A stretch of 53,268 bases of DNA, from assembly GCF_000143765.1 (NCBI RefSeq), contig NZ_GL379779.1, forward strand, positions 1 to 53,268. Reading direction: 5' to 3'. The notes beneath the pieces were generated by a model. It was not told where the DNA came from. It saw only the letters and a list, made by a program, of their open reading frames with translations, and did no database searches. Both the position numbers and the translations under genes were made by a program. The stretch comes from Sphingobacterium spiritivorum ATCC 33861 (GTDB lineage Bacteria; Bacteroidota; Bacteroidia; Sphingobacteriales; Sphingobacteriaceae). Positions 34,900 to 43,198 of this stretch are shown one piece after another; the stretch's first letter is position 1, and each line of letters opens with the position of its first letter.

Positions 34900-35679
34900 T
34901 TATTTCGTTATCTGACGCTGACGGATAGCTTCATACAGAACCACTCCTGCAGATACAGACACATTTAATGACCCTATTTCACCAAACATCGGAATCTTTG
35001 CCAAATGATCTGAAATACGTATCAGATCATCTGAAACGCCTATATCTTCGGCTCCCATAATGATGCAGGTCGGAGCAGTGTAATCCACACTATAAATACT
35101 TTCTTCTGTTTTTTCGGTACTGACAACCAATTGTATACCGGAGTCAATCAAAAATTTACCAACTTTACCCAGATTATCATGACGACAGACCGGAATTTTG
35201 TATAAAGCACCTGCTGAAGTCTTGATAGCATCCGGATTGATCTCTGCAGATCCTTTTTTGGGCACAATGATCGCATGTACTCCCGAACATTCTGCAGTCC
35301 GTGCGATAGCACCCAGATTGCGCACATCCGTTACCCCGTCCAGCATAAGTATAAGCGGAGTTTCCCCTTTTTCATATATTTCGGGAATAAGGTCTTCTAT
35401 TTTTTGGTAGGTGATCGGTGAAATAACAGCGATTACACCCTGATGATTTTTACGGGTGATACGGTTCAGTTTTTCAATCGGTACCTGTTGGAAACCAATC
35501 TCATGTTCTTTGATCAGAGATTTTAATTCTAAAAATAAACTTCCACCCAGACCCCGCTGAACAAACAAAGACTCGATCTCTTTGCCGCTATCAATGGCTT
35601 CTATAACTGCACGAATACCGAAAACCATTTGATTGGATTCCCGCTTTTCACTTCTGTCGTGTCTTTGAAAATTTTGCAT
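34900..35679 (-). CDS. rlmB: 23S rRNA (guanosine-2'-O)-methyltransferase RlmB (TrmH/SpoU family)
   Basis: 259 residues. The N-terminal SpoU substrate-binding domain starts MVFGIRAVIEAIDSGKEIESLFV. The SPOUT catalytic domain carries the knot motifs: motif 1 LDGVTDVRNLGAIARTAE (N and R conserved), motif 2 IIMGAEDIGVSDDLI and motif 3 IPMFGEIGSLNVSVSAGVVLYEA. It methylates the ribose of a G in 23S rRNA (G2251 in E. coli numbering). It lies 49 bases after dnaX on the same strand and could be read from the dnaX promoter. Confidence 0.93.
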   Translation of the reverse strand: MQNFQRHDRSEKRESNQMVFGIRAVIEAIDSGKEIESLFVQRGLGGSLFLELKSLIKEHEIGFQQVPIEKLNRITRKNHQGVIAVISPITYQKIEDLIPEIYEKGETPLILMLDGVTDVRNLGAIARTAECSGVHAIIVPKKGSAEINPDAIKTSAGALYKIPVCRHDNLGKVGKFLIDSGIQLVVSTEKTEESIYSVDYTAPTCIIMGAEDIGVSDDLIRISDHLAKIPMFGEIGSLNVSVSAGVVLYEAIRQRQITK

Positions 35680-35728
35680 ATGATGAAGTAATATTTCTGT
35701 TTTAAATAATGTATGTAGATACTGCGAC

Positions 35729-37519
35729 CTAACTCAATCCGAGATTAAACGTTTGACGCAGTGTTTCCAGATTCGGGTTTTTGGCAACCATAGCCTGGTA
35801 TTTTTCTTGTGAAGTATAAGGTTTACGGGAAACCTGATGCTCAATCATAACTCCTTTTACATCGAGTGAAAAATTCTGCAGTTCCACACGTAAAAAGTTA
35901 AGTATATCGATTTTAGCTGAGGTCAGTACATCCATCTGGATTGCATTCTCTACCTCTACTTCGATCAGATTATCAGGTTGAAGTTTTGGAGGAGCTGATG
36001 TCATCAGTGTGTACAGATTAATTTTATTTTCTGCCTTTAAACGTTCGGCAAATTCATTCCATTTTTGTAAAAATTCATTTAGGTTAACCTCCCTGTATGC
36101 TTCACCTTTGACCAAAGAAGGTCCTTCACTTTCTTCTACCTGTTTTTCTTCAAAGATAGTATTCAGATTAGGAATCGAGACCCCGACCTTAACAGCTCCC
36201 CATCCCTTTTTTCCGGAATCCGCAAGTTTTGGCGGATGATTTTCTACAGGTTTTGCAAGTGAGGGGGGAGCTTTTATTTCTGCAGAGGTGGGTATGGATA
36301 CAGGAGTAACAACGGGAGCAGGGACACTTACCGGTTGTGAAACCGGAGCAGCTACCGCTGAATCAGGTCGTTTTTTTTTTACTTCAGCAGATCCTGAAAG
36401 CACACCGTTTTGGCTCATTTGAATAGCAGTCGCTATATGGCACATTTTGAGCAGAGCCAGTTCGACCTGTAAACGTTGATTCTTACTGGTTTTATAATTT
36501 ATCTCACACTGATTGGAGATATTTAAGGCTGATAATAATAATCCTGAAGAAACTTTCTGCGACTGTTCAAGGTATCTCTTTTTGATATTATCACTTACAT
36601 CAAGCAGTTTTAATGTAGCCGGTTCTTTTGTGACCAGCAGATTACGCAAATGCGAAGATAATCCGCCGATAAAGTGGTTTCCGTCAAATCCTCTGTTGAG
36701 TACCTGATCAAAAATAAGCAAAGACTCCGCAGCTTCTTCCTGCAGGATAGCGTCCGTCAGCTTAAAATAATAATCGTAGTCTAATATATTCAGATTGTCG
36801 ATTACAGATTGATAAGAAATCTGCTTATTCGAAAAACTTACGATCTGATCAAACATAGAAAGTGCATCTCTAAGTCCTCCATCTGCCTTTTGAGCAATAA
36901 TATGAAGACCATCCAGATCATATGTCACCACTTCCTTCTCGGCAATACCTGCCAGATGCCGGGCCATATCTTCTACACGTATCCTGTTGAAATCAAAAAT
37001 CTGACACCTGGACAGGATAGTCGGAAGAATCTTATGCTTCTCAGTAGTTGCAAGAATAAAAATTGCATAAGAAGGTGGTTCTTCTAATGTTTTCAGAAAA
37101 GCATTGAACGCCTGTTGAGACAACATGTGCACCTCATCAATAATATAGATTTTATATTTTCCGGACTGAGGCGGGATCCGAACCTGATCAATCAGATTAC
37201 GGATGTCATCTACTGAATTGTTGGATGCTGCATCCAGTTCATGGATACTGAAAGAATTTCCGTTCTGGAAAGATTTACAGCTATCACATACACCACAGGC
37301 TTCTACTTCACTGGTAATATGCTCACAGTTTATTGTCTTTGCCAAAATACGTGCACAAGTCGTCTTTCCTACACCCCGGGGCCCACAAAACAAAAATGCC
37401 TGCGCCAACTGATTGTTGTGAATAGCATTTTTTAAGGTACCTGTGATGTGTTGCTGACCGACTACCGAATCAAAGGTGACCGGGCGATATTTACGAGCAG
37501 AAACAATAAAATTATCCAT
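35729..37519 (-). CDS. dnaX: DNA polymerase III subunit gamma/tau
   Basis: 596 residues from the ATG at 37519 (MDNFIVSARKYRPVTFDSVVGQQHI). The AAA+ clamp-loader ATPase has Walker A GPRGVGKTTCA, a zinc-binding set of Cys (CEHITSEVEACGVCDSC), Walker B IYIIDEVHML and the SRC motif (LSRCQIFDF). It is followed by domain III and a Pro/Val/Lys-rich linker (about 380-450). A C-terminal tail (LNEFLQKWNEFAERLKAENKINLYTLMTSAPP) resembles tau domain V. A consensus promoter ends five bases before this ATG, which excludes the longer frame from 37543 and suggests a nearly leaderless mRNA. No slippery A-run is obvious, so a separate gamma form is not predicted. Confidence 0.97.
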   Translation of the reverse strand: MDNFIVSARKYRPVTFDSVVGQQHITGTLKNAIHNNQLAQAFLFCGPRGVGKTTCARILAKTINCEHITSEVEACGVCDSCKSFQNGNSFSIHELDAASNNSVDDIRNLIDQVRIPPQSGKYKIYIIDEVHMLSQQAFNAFLKTLEEPPSYAIFILATTEKHKILPTILSRCQIFDFNRIRVEDMARHLAGIAEKEVVTYDLDGLHIIAQKADGGLRDALSMFDQIVSFSNKQISYQSVIDNLNILDYDYYFKLTDAILQEEAAESLLIFDQVLNRGFDGNHFIGGLSSHLRNLLVTKEPATLKLLDVSDNIKKRYLEQSQKVSSGLLLSALNISNQCEINYKTSKNQRLQVELALLKMCHIATAIQMSQNGVLSGSAEVKKKRPDSAVAAPVSQPVSVPAPVVTPVSIPTSAEIKAPPSLAKPVENHPPKLADSGKKGWGAVKVGVSIPNLNTIFEEKQVEESEGPSLVKGEAYREVNLNEFLQKWNEFAERLKAENKINLYTLMTSAPPKLQPDNLIEVEVENAIQMDVLTSAKIDILNFLRVELQNFSLDVKGVMIEHQVSRKPYTSQEKYQAMVAKNPNLETLRQTFNLGLS

Positions 37520-37523
37520 TGCA

Positions 37524-37554
37524 CGAAGATACGCATTTTGCAAGTTTACCGCAA
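37524..37554 (-). promoter_or_regulatory. dnaX promoter
   Basis: On the minus strand TTG (37552-37554), exactly 20 bases, then TATCTTCG (37524-37531), one mismatch to TAnnTTTG. The predicted transcription start falls on or next to the ATG at 37517-37519. Confidence 0.6.
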
Positions 37555-37586
37555 TACTAAAAAAGTAATCCCAAAGGATCTCTTCC

Positions 37587-38033
37587 TTATTCTACACGTT
37601 TATAGCGTTCTCCGCAGCCTTCAAAGCACAGATAAGAAATAGTGAGTACATCTCCTTTTATTTCAAATGAAAATTCACCGGGTGCATTTTCCATAACAGC
37701 ACATGAAAAGATTACAAGTCGGTTTTTGTTTCCCGAAGGCTCCGATTTATCCAATATCTTATAAGTGGAGGTTGCATTATTATCTGAATCTATAGAGACC
37801 GTGCAAAGATCACCATTCTGTACTTCTATCGTACCATTAGCTTTAAAAATAAGTTGCTTTTTACTGTCTACCGATCTGTATTTTCCAGATCCGTCACCAG
37901 GATCGGCATACACTTCGACTAACTTCCAACGGCCTGCAATGCCATTATTATCTGAACCCTGTGTTGAATCTTTTTTACAGGCGATCAATATCAGACAGAT
38001 CATGGTAAAAAAAGCAAATTTCACTGTTTTCAT
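37587..38033 (-). CDS. Lipocalin-like lipoprotein
   Basis: 148 residues. The signal sequence MKTVKFAFFTMICLILIAC ends in a lipobox (L-I-A-C19) followed by KK. The mature part begins with GIAGRWKLVEVYADPGDGSG, the GxW motif of small lipocalin-like domains common in Bacteroidota lipoproteins. KQLIFKANGTIEV, YKILDK and LTISYLCFEGCGERYKRVE close the barrel. Four Cys in the mature part could form disulfides. The ligand is unknown. The gene lies upstream of dnaX on the same strand but is separated by the dnaX promoter. Confidence 0.85.
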   Translation of the reverse strand: MKTVKFAFFTMICLILIACKKDSTQGSDNNGIAGRWKLVEVYADPGDGSGKYRSVDSKKQLIFKANGTIEVQNGDLCTVSIDSDNNATSTYKILDKSEPSGNKNRLVIFSCAVMENAPGEFSFEIKGDVLTISYLCFEGCGERYKRVE

Positions 38034-38091
38034 AATTCAGTAGATTATCTTAACTGATAACGTAATAATGAAAAGAAAGCTACAGCATATT

Positions 38092-38125
38092 CAAAAAAAT
38101 AGCCCTGTCTTATGGGACAGGGCTA
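38092..38125 (-). terminator. Terminator of aqpZ
   Basis: A 10-bp perfect stem (38100-38109 / 38116-38125) is followed on the minus strand by T7 (38093-38099). Confidence 0.9.
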
Positions 38126-38145
38126 CTCCTAAATCAAATAATATC

Positions 38146-38865
38146 TTATTTAGGCTCGCTATATAATGCTCTCCAGACTACAGCTGCTACTATTGCCCCT
38201 GCTACAGGTGCCAGAATAAATAACCAGAGTTGCTGTAAAGCTGCTCCACCAGCTAAAATAGCTGGCCCGAAACTTCTCGCAGGATTGACAGATGTACCGG
38301 TGATCGGAATAGCCACCAAATGGATTAATACCAGAGTAAGACCTATTGCCAGTCCGGCCATAGTACTGTTTCCAACTTTAGAAGTTGTAGCCAGAATAAC
38401 AAATAAAAATAAAAAGGTCAATACAGCTTCTGTTAGAAATGCCGCTGTTGTTCCATACTCATTCTGATAGCCTTTTCCCCATCCATTAGAACCATAAGCC
38501 CATTCTCCGGCAGAGAATCCGGCCAGCTGTCCGTTTAAGATTTGCTGCAGGACAAACGCTCCTAATAATGCGCCGATTAACTGAGCAATGATATAGACTA
38601 CAGCATCCTTTGCAGAAATCTTACCCGCGACTAAGACGCCTATTGTGACTGCCGGATTGATATGACAACCGCTTATTCCCCCGATTGCATATGCAAATAC
38701 GACTACAGAAAGGCCAAATGCAAATGCAATGCCCAAAAGTCCCAGTCCTGACAATCCCGCTATGGTACTGGCGCCTGCTACTGCTGCTGCCCCACATCCA
38801 AATAGCACTAAGCCGAATGTACCTATTAATTCAGCCACAAATTTTGTTGAGGTTTTAATTTCCAT
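38146..38865 (-). CDS. aqpZ: Aquaporin Z-like water channel (MIP family)
   Basis: 239 residues with six membrane helices and two half-helix NPA loops: SGCHINPAVTIGV near residue 68 and GTSVNPARSFGPAI near 193. The selectivity filter includes the Arg after the second NPA (NPAR). His in LIHLVAIPI fits the water-selective type rather than glycerol facilitators. Length fits AqpZ (about 230). The N-terminus (MEIKTSTKFVAELIGTFGLVLFGCGAAA) is typical. It is an inner-membrane protein and a single-gene unit. Confidence 0.95.
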   Translation of the reverse strand: MEIKTSTKFVAELIGTFGLVLFGCGAAAVAGASTIAGLSGLGLLGIAFAFGLSVVVFAYAIGGISGCHINPAVTIGVLVAGKISAKDAVVYIIAQLIGALLGAFVLQQILNGQLAGFSAGEWAYGSNGWGKGYQNEYGTTAAFLTEAVLTFLFLFVILATTSKVGNSTMAGLAIGLTLVLIHLVAIPITGTSVNPARSFGPAILAGGAALQQLWLFILAPVAGAIVAAVVWRALYSEPK

Positions 38866-39089
38866 AAATTTTAATATTGGTTAACACACTGGTTCACAGC
38901 AAAAATCAATCCTAAAACACACGATTAGTTATGATTTTCAGGCCTTGTAATCTTTTGTCCACAAGTCCGCTTCTGAATAGAGATAATTTCTCTAAATCCT
39001 CTACCTTTTTTCGCCGACAAAACCACCAGCTTCACCGAGTTATTTACCACACTGATCTAATGTCTGTTTTACAGAGCAGTAATGGAACC

Positions 39090-39097
39090 TACCTTTG
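39090..39097 (+). promoter_or_regulatory. -7 element of the NTF2-like gene
   Basis: TACCTTTG matches TAnnTTTG; the -33 position has no TTG. The start would be near 39103. Confidence 0.4.
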
Positions 39098-39137
39098 AAT
39101 CAAACAATTAACAATGACAACTAAAAATATTAATCAT

Positions 39138-39566
39138 ATGAAAACAATTATCAAAACCATCGCAACAGCATTGCTCCTGATCACATCATTCAGCTCTTTT
39201 GCTAACGAAAATCCGGATCCGTTAAAAAACATGAATTCAATGGCCATTGTCAGGACATTTCTGGAAGCCTCTGCTCTGGGACAGGCAACACTGAACGAAG
39301 AACTGTTAGCCAAAGATTTTCAGTATTATAATGCTTCCTCTCCTGATCTTACATACAATAAAAAACAATACAGTGAATTTCTGAAATCCACAAAAGGACT
39401 AAAATACAATTGCAAAACATCCTATCAGATTCTGGATGAAAGAGGTAGCCATTGTGTAGCAAAGGTCACTATGAAATTTGAGAATTTCACAAGAGTAGAT
39501 TACATCACTCTAAACCGGAGCACAGAAAGCTGGAAAGTCAGCAAAGTGGTATCTACCTTTCCATAA
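39138..39566 (+). CDS. Exported NTF2-like (lumazine-binding-like) protein
   Basis: 142 residues from the ATG at 39138, which gives a typical signal peptide (MKTIIKTIATALLLITSFSSFA); the ATG at 39114 would add eight polar residues. The mature part follows the SnoaL/NTF2 pattern: MAIVRTFLEASALGQATLNEELLAKDFQYYN, then YNKKQYSEFLKSTKG and alternating strands ending VDYITLNRSTESWKVSKVVS. This matches small 'putative lumazine-binding' exported proteins of Bacteroidota. The ligand or reaction is unknown. A terminator follows at 39604-39630. Confidence 0.8.
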   Translation: MKTIIKTIATALLLITSFSSFANENPDPLKNMNSMAIVRTFLEASALGQATLNEELLAKDFQYYNASSPDLTYNKKQYSEFLKSTKGLKYNCKTSYQILDERGSHCVAKVTMKFENFTRVDYITLNRSTESWKVSKVVSTFP

Positions 39567-39603
39567 ATACAATAAGACTACTTTTTAGATTTTTTACTAT
39601 AGG

Positions 39604-39630
39604 GCCTGCGTGAAATGCGCAGGCTTTTTT
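39604..39630 (+). terminator. Terminator of the NTF2-like gene
   Basis: A 7-bp GC-rich stem (39604-39610 / 39618-39624) is followed by T6. Confidence 0.88.
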
Positions 39631-39722
39631 GTTTGAAAATTTTCCTCCTTATTTATTGTCTTATGACAAGTCATATCTTAAGACTATTCCCGAACTTTAG
39701 TCTGCACTATAAATCAAGTAAT

Positions 39723-40226
39723 ATGAACTTAAATGATCAGGTTACCAAAAATATCGTTCATATTTTTGAACAATTCAACCACTCGCTGCTGACAACAGAT
39801 GAGAATCAGATAAACACCATTCCTTTTGAAGACAGCTGGACTATCGGACAGACGGCAGACCATATTATTATATGTAGCAGCGGTATCCCGGATGAACATA
39901 CTCAGGTATCGGAACGACCATTTGATCGGCATGTATCTGTATTAAAAGAGATGTTTCTGAATATGGAACTCAAATTTAAAGCAGATCCCTCCCTTCTTCC
40001 CCGTAAAAACAGCTATACTAAAGACGAACTTTTAGAGCAAATGGAGATCAATAAATCAAACTTATTGAAAAACATAGAGTCTATGGACCTCACTTTAATA
40101 TGTACGGACATGGCATTCCCGCAGATAGATTATTTAACACGCTATGAGTGGCTCAGTTTTATAGGCTTTCACACGCAAAGACATCTTATACAGATCGAAA
40201 ACATAAAATACAAACTCACTAATTAG
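39723..40226 (+). CDS. DinB superfamily protein
   Basis: 167 residues from the ATG at 39723. The frame is open from 39615, but that start lies inside the terminator of the upstream gene. Metal-ligand positions of DinB_2 are visible: SWTIGQTADHIIICSSG (about residues 37-53) and WLSFIGFHTQRHLIQIENI (HxxxH, about 140-158). It probably binds a single divalent metal. It is unlike the DinB protein at 13291-13764 beyond the fold. The substrate is unknown. Confidence 0.83.
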   Translation: MNLNDQVTKNIVHIFEQFNHSLLTTDENQINTIPFEDSWTIGQTADHIIICSSGIPDEHTQVSERPFDRHVSVLKEMFLNMELKFKADPSLLPRKNSYTKDELLEQMEINKSNLLKNIESMDLTLICTDMAFPQIDYLTRYEWLSFIGFHTQRHLIQIENIKYKLTN

Positions 40227-40342
40227 TTCCTTTCTAATACACTGTTTGTCAATCCGATAAAAGCGCATTATTATCAAAAAGCGTATTTATCCCAGATTTT
40301 GTAATTATGACATAAAAATCATCTTTATTCTAAAATTTAGTA

Positions 40343-40381
40343 TTAAATTTATATTAACACATTGTTACCAAAGTGTTAATA
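40343..40381 (+). promoter_or_regulatory. 11-bp-period hexamer array upstream of the transglutaminase-like gene (array D)
   Basis: TTAAAT (40343-40348), TTAACA (40354-40359), TTACCA (40365-40370) and TTAATA (40376-40381) are spaced exactly 11 bases. The array stops three bases before the ATG at 40384, leaving no room for a -7 element unless translation starts further in, for example at the ATG at 40426. Confidence 0.5.
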
Positions 40382-40383
40382 AG

Positions 40384-41589
40384 ATGAGGGCTATTTTCAA
40401 ACATATCAGATTTTTGCTCAGCATGGCACTATGTATTTCTTTTAGTGTTCAATTCGCCTTTGCACAGAACAGAAGTTTTGATTTCTATGAAAGCACCTTT
40501 AGTTACAATGCTGATCCTACGATTATCATTCCTTTTTCCGACAGTTTATCTAATACTACGATTAAGGCCTTCTATGACAGCTTGGCTTCCGGTAATTATC
40601 AACCTTTAATAAGCGACCTATTAAAATACAAGGAACAATATGATCTGAATGACTGGCTATATTATCAGTTAGTACGTAAGACCGCTCAGAGTCTGAGTGC
40701 CAAATCGGATAATTATGCCAGGTATACGCTATATAAATGGTTTTTAATGACTAAATCGGGTTATGACGCCCGACTGGCAATTTACAAGGATCAGATTATA
40801 TTTTATATCCGTAATGATGAGGATATTTCAGACATTCCGTTTTTCATGATAGACAAAAAGAAATATATGTGTCTAAACTATCATGACTATGGCAAGATGT
40901 TTAATGGTAACGGCGCGTACAAGCCTGTAGAAATCACAATACCGGAAGCCAGAAAAGACTTCAGTTATAAAGTGACACGTATGCCGGATTTCAGACCTGA
41001 ACGTTATGTAGAAAAGCAGTTGGCATTTAAATATAAAAGCAAAGCATACCACTTCAAAGTAAAGCTCAATACAGATGTCAGTGATATCTTCGCCAACTAT
41101 CCCGGGGTGGATTTCGAAACTTATTTTAACATTCCATTGAGCAAGGAAACTTATGAATCCCTGATACCTGTTCTGAAAGAGAATCTCAAAGGCATGAACC
41201 AAAAAAAAGGAGTAGACTATCTTATGCAGTTTACCCGCTATGCATTTTTATATGAAAATGATGAAGAGAACTTTGGAAAAGAAAAGAGATTATCTCCCGA
41301 ACAAACGTTGTTAAATCAATATAGTGACTGTGATGACAGAGCCGCATTATTCTTCTATCTCGTCAAAGAAATATATGACCTGCCCATGATTACGCTATTA
41401 TATCCCACTCACATTACAATGGCTGTACAATTTGACAAACCCATTGGCGAAGCTATCCTGTACAATGGCAAGTATTACTCTATATGTGAGCCTACGCCTC
41501 AAAAACAAAATCTGGCGATCGGCCAACTGGCTGATAATTTAAAGAATCAGCGATTTGAGATCGTTTACCACTATGATCCCAAGCGATAA
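40384..41589 (+). CDS. Exported transglutaminase/cysteine-peptidase-like protein
   Basis: 401 residues. A long signal-type N-terminus (MRAIFKHIRFLLSMALCISFSVQFAFAQ) is followed by a region of unknown fold (about 30-290). The C-terminal transglutaminase-like core has the nucleophile C316 in NQYSDCDDRAALFFYLV, His in THITMAVQF, and the acidic position probably in YYSICEPTPQKQN. All three regions are present, so it may be active, unlike the protein at 15998. Envelope location. Four 11-base-period hexamers (40343-40381) precede it, suggesting control by the PhoB-like regulator. The array sits so close to this ATG that a start at 40426 should be considered. Confidence 0.82.
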   Translation: MRAIFKHIRFLLSMALCISFSVQFAFAQNRSFDFYESTFSYNADPTIIIPFSDSLSNTTIKAFYDSLASGNYQPLISDLLKYKEQYDLNDWLYYQLVRKTAQSLSAKSDNYARYTLYKWFLMTKSGYDARLAIYKDQIIFYIRNDEDISDIPFFMIDKKKYMCLNYHDYGKMFNGNGAYKPVEITIPEARKDFSYKVTRMPDFRPERYVEKQLAFKYKSKAYHFKVKLNTDVSDIFANYPGVDFETYFNIPLSKETYESLIPVLKENLKGMNQKKGVDYLMQFTRYAFLYENDEENFGKEKRLSPEQTLLNQYSDCDDRAALFFYLVKEIYDLPMITLLYPTHITMAVQFDKPIGEAILYNGKYYSICEPTPQKQNLAIGQLADNLKNQRFEIVYHYDPKR

Positions 41590-41605
41590 ACATAAATAAA
41601 ACAAG

Positions 41606-41632
41606 AAAGGGGATGCTAAAAACATCCCCTTT
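41606..41632. terminator. Bidirectional terminator
   Basis: A 10-bp stem AAAGGGGATG (41606-41615) / CATCCCCTTT (41623-41632) lies between the convergent transglutaminase-like and beta-helix lipoprotein genes. Confidence 0.85.
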
Positions 41633-41659
41633 GCTATTTATTGTATACTGTAATCTAAA

Positions 41660-43114
41660 TTATTTTACTGCTCCCGGAGTAGTGTAAGGTAATGTCTGAG
41701 GATCATAATGTGCCCATCCTTTAGTCCAGTCTTCCGTTCCGAAAGCACCTTTGTAAGCTACTTTTTCGAAATAGCTTCCTGAAACTTTAGCATGTGTAAA
41801 TAATGCACCTGTAGCTAGGACAGAACCCGTTGCCAATGTAAAGTCCGGATTTGCAGGAGTTTTACCAAAATCAGTTCCGTAGTTATATGGTGCTTTGTAC
41901 ATCGCTGTAGTTGCAAAGATCGTATTATCAAATGTATTATTACTTTTCAGCAATGTACTTAAAGCAGCTGAGTTAGTAGTAGAACTAATTTTCAGAGCAT
42001 CAGTCTTAGATCCGATAAACAGATTGTTATTATATACTGCCGCACCTGTCAGGAAATTATTAGATGTTGAATTAGCTGTGGTCACTTTCGTATCATCCAC
42101 ATACAATCCGATCGGGAAACCTGAAACTACTGAATTGAATAAGCTGATAGATGAATTTCTACGAACCTGATTACCGTGTTGGTAACTTGCATTCGCAGAT
42201 CCGCTCGCAGTCTGAAGTGGTCCCAAAATAGTCACGTTAGAAAATACAGCTGATGTTTTTGGAGTAGCGTCTGTACCGTCACCGTTGTTATCAGATTCAA
42301 ATCCGTTAGATCCTGACTGATCCGCTACAGTAGCAACACGTTGAGCCAAAGCAAACTGAATATTTCCGGAATAACCAAAATCTGTGTCGAAATCGTCATC
42401 CCATGTACCGATTGCCAGTAAGTGTTTCGCATTAACTGTACCGCCAAACCACTCAAAAGCATCATCTCCTGATCTGTAAACCTGAATATAGTCAAGTGTA
42501 GTACCACTACCAACACCTCCCATTGTCAGACCGTTGATCTCATTATCTACAGAATATGCAATTCCGCCAAATTCAATACGTACATATTTCAGGACACCTG
42601 AATTATCGGCTGCATCTGTACCACCGTAGAAGATGTAATTTTTCTCATCTTTTCCTTTTGGAGCTTCCAGACCACCTTCGATCTTCACATCAGTTCCCAT
42701 ATTTACTGGAGCTTTACCTAACAGGATCACACCACCCCAGTCACCATGACTTCTGGCTCCGGCACCTAATGCTGAAGTAAACACAATAGGCTTATCAGCA
42801 GTACCTGTCGCATTGATTTTACTTCCTCTGGTTACAATTAGGGTAGCTTTAGTAGCTTTATCGCCTTTAATAATAGTTCCCGGCTCGATAGTTAATGTTG
42901 CTCCGTTAGAAACATACACAAAGCCTTTTAACAAATAAATCTTATCAGCAGTCCAGGTTGTATTAGAAGTGATTTCTCCTGAAATCTCTACTACATTACC
43001 ATTATTGGTACCTGGTTTTTCAGTATCAGGACCATTGTCTGAAATTGTTGTTTTTTTACACGCTCCAGCCAATAGTAAAGCTGATAAGGAGAATAATAAG
43101 AATCTCTTTTTCAT
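41660..43114 (-). CDS. Right-handed beta-helix surface lipoprotein, partner of the TonB receptor
   Basis: 484 residues. The lipobox LLAGAC (Cys19) is followed by KK and a Gly/Asn/Pro-rich spacer. From about residue 45 the protein is a beta-helix (EISGEITSNTTWTADKIYLLKG, GFVYVSNGATLTIEPGTIIKG, GSKINATGTADKPIVFTS, then DWGGVILLGKAPVN). This is the pattern of Bacteroidota surface lipoproteins often labelled only 'hypothetical' or misnamed as multidrug transporters. The C-terminus ends in FGTEDWTKGWAHYDPQTLPY. It lies 84 bases after a TonB-dependent receptor gene on the same strand. Such pairs usually take up a shared ligand. Hexamers at 11-base period (43146-43195) in that gap suggest its own Pho-type promoter. 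The ligand is unknown. Confidence 0.88.
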   Translation of the reverse strand: MKKRFLLFSLSALLLAGACKKTTISDNGPDTEKPGTNNGNVVEISGEITSNTTWTADKIYLLKGFVYVSNGATLTIEPGTIIKGDKATKATLIVTRGSKINATGTADKPIVFTSALGAGARSHGDWGGVILLGKAPVNMGTDVKIEGGLEAPKGKDEKNYIFYGGTDAADNSGVLKYVRIEFGGIAYSVDNEINGLTMGGVGSGTTLDYIQVYRSGDDAFEWFGGTVNAKHLLAIGTWDDDFDTDFGYSGNIQFALAQRVATVADQSGSNGFESDNNGDGTDATPKTSAVFSNVTILGPLQTASGSANASYQHGNQVRRNSSISLFNSVVSGFPIGLYVDDTKVTTANSTSNNFLTGAAVYNNNLFIGSKTDALKISSTTNSAALSTLLKSNNTFDNTIFATTAMYKAPYNYGTDFGKTPANPDFTLATGSVLATGALFTHAKVSGSYFEKVAYKGAFGTEDWTKGWAHYDPQTLPYTTPGAVK

Positions 43115-43139
43115 TATTTTGTTTGTTAATTTATGATTA

Positions 43140-43195
43140 CTAAGTAATACTTTTAAAATAAAACTGTCATTAACAGTGTGTTAAAAAATCATTAT
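43140..43195 (-). promoter_or_regulatory. 11-bp-period hexamer array before the beta-helix lipoprotein gene (array C)
   Basis: On the minus strand: ATAATG (43190-43195), TTAACA (43179-43184), TTAATG (43168-43173), TTTATT (43157-43162) and AGTATT (43146-43151), all 11 bases apart. TTAATG ends 20 bases before TTACTTAG (43140-43147), a weak -7 resembling the TAATTTAG of array A. Confidence 0.5.
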
Positions 43196-43198
43196 GCT

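Noticed and set aside
38880..38910. TTAACA and GTTCAC near aqpZ
   Set aside because: Only one good hexamer, and the upstream TTAATA is at 10 bases, out of phase; the orientation points away from aqpZ.
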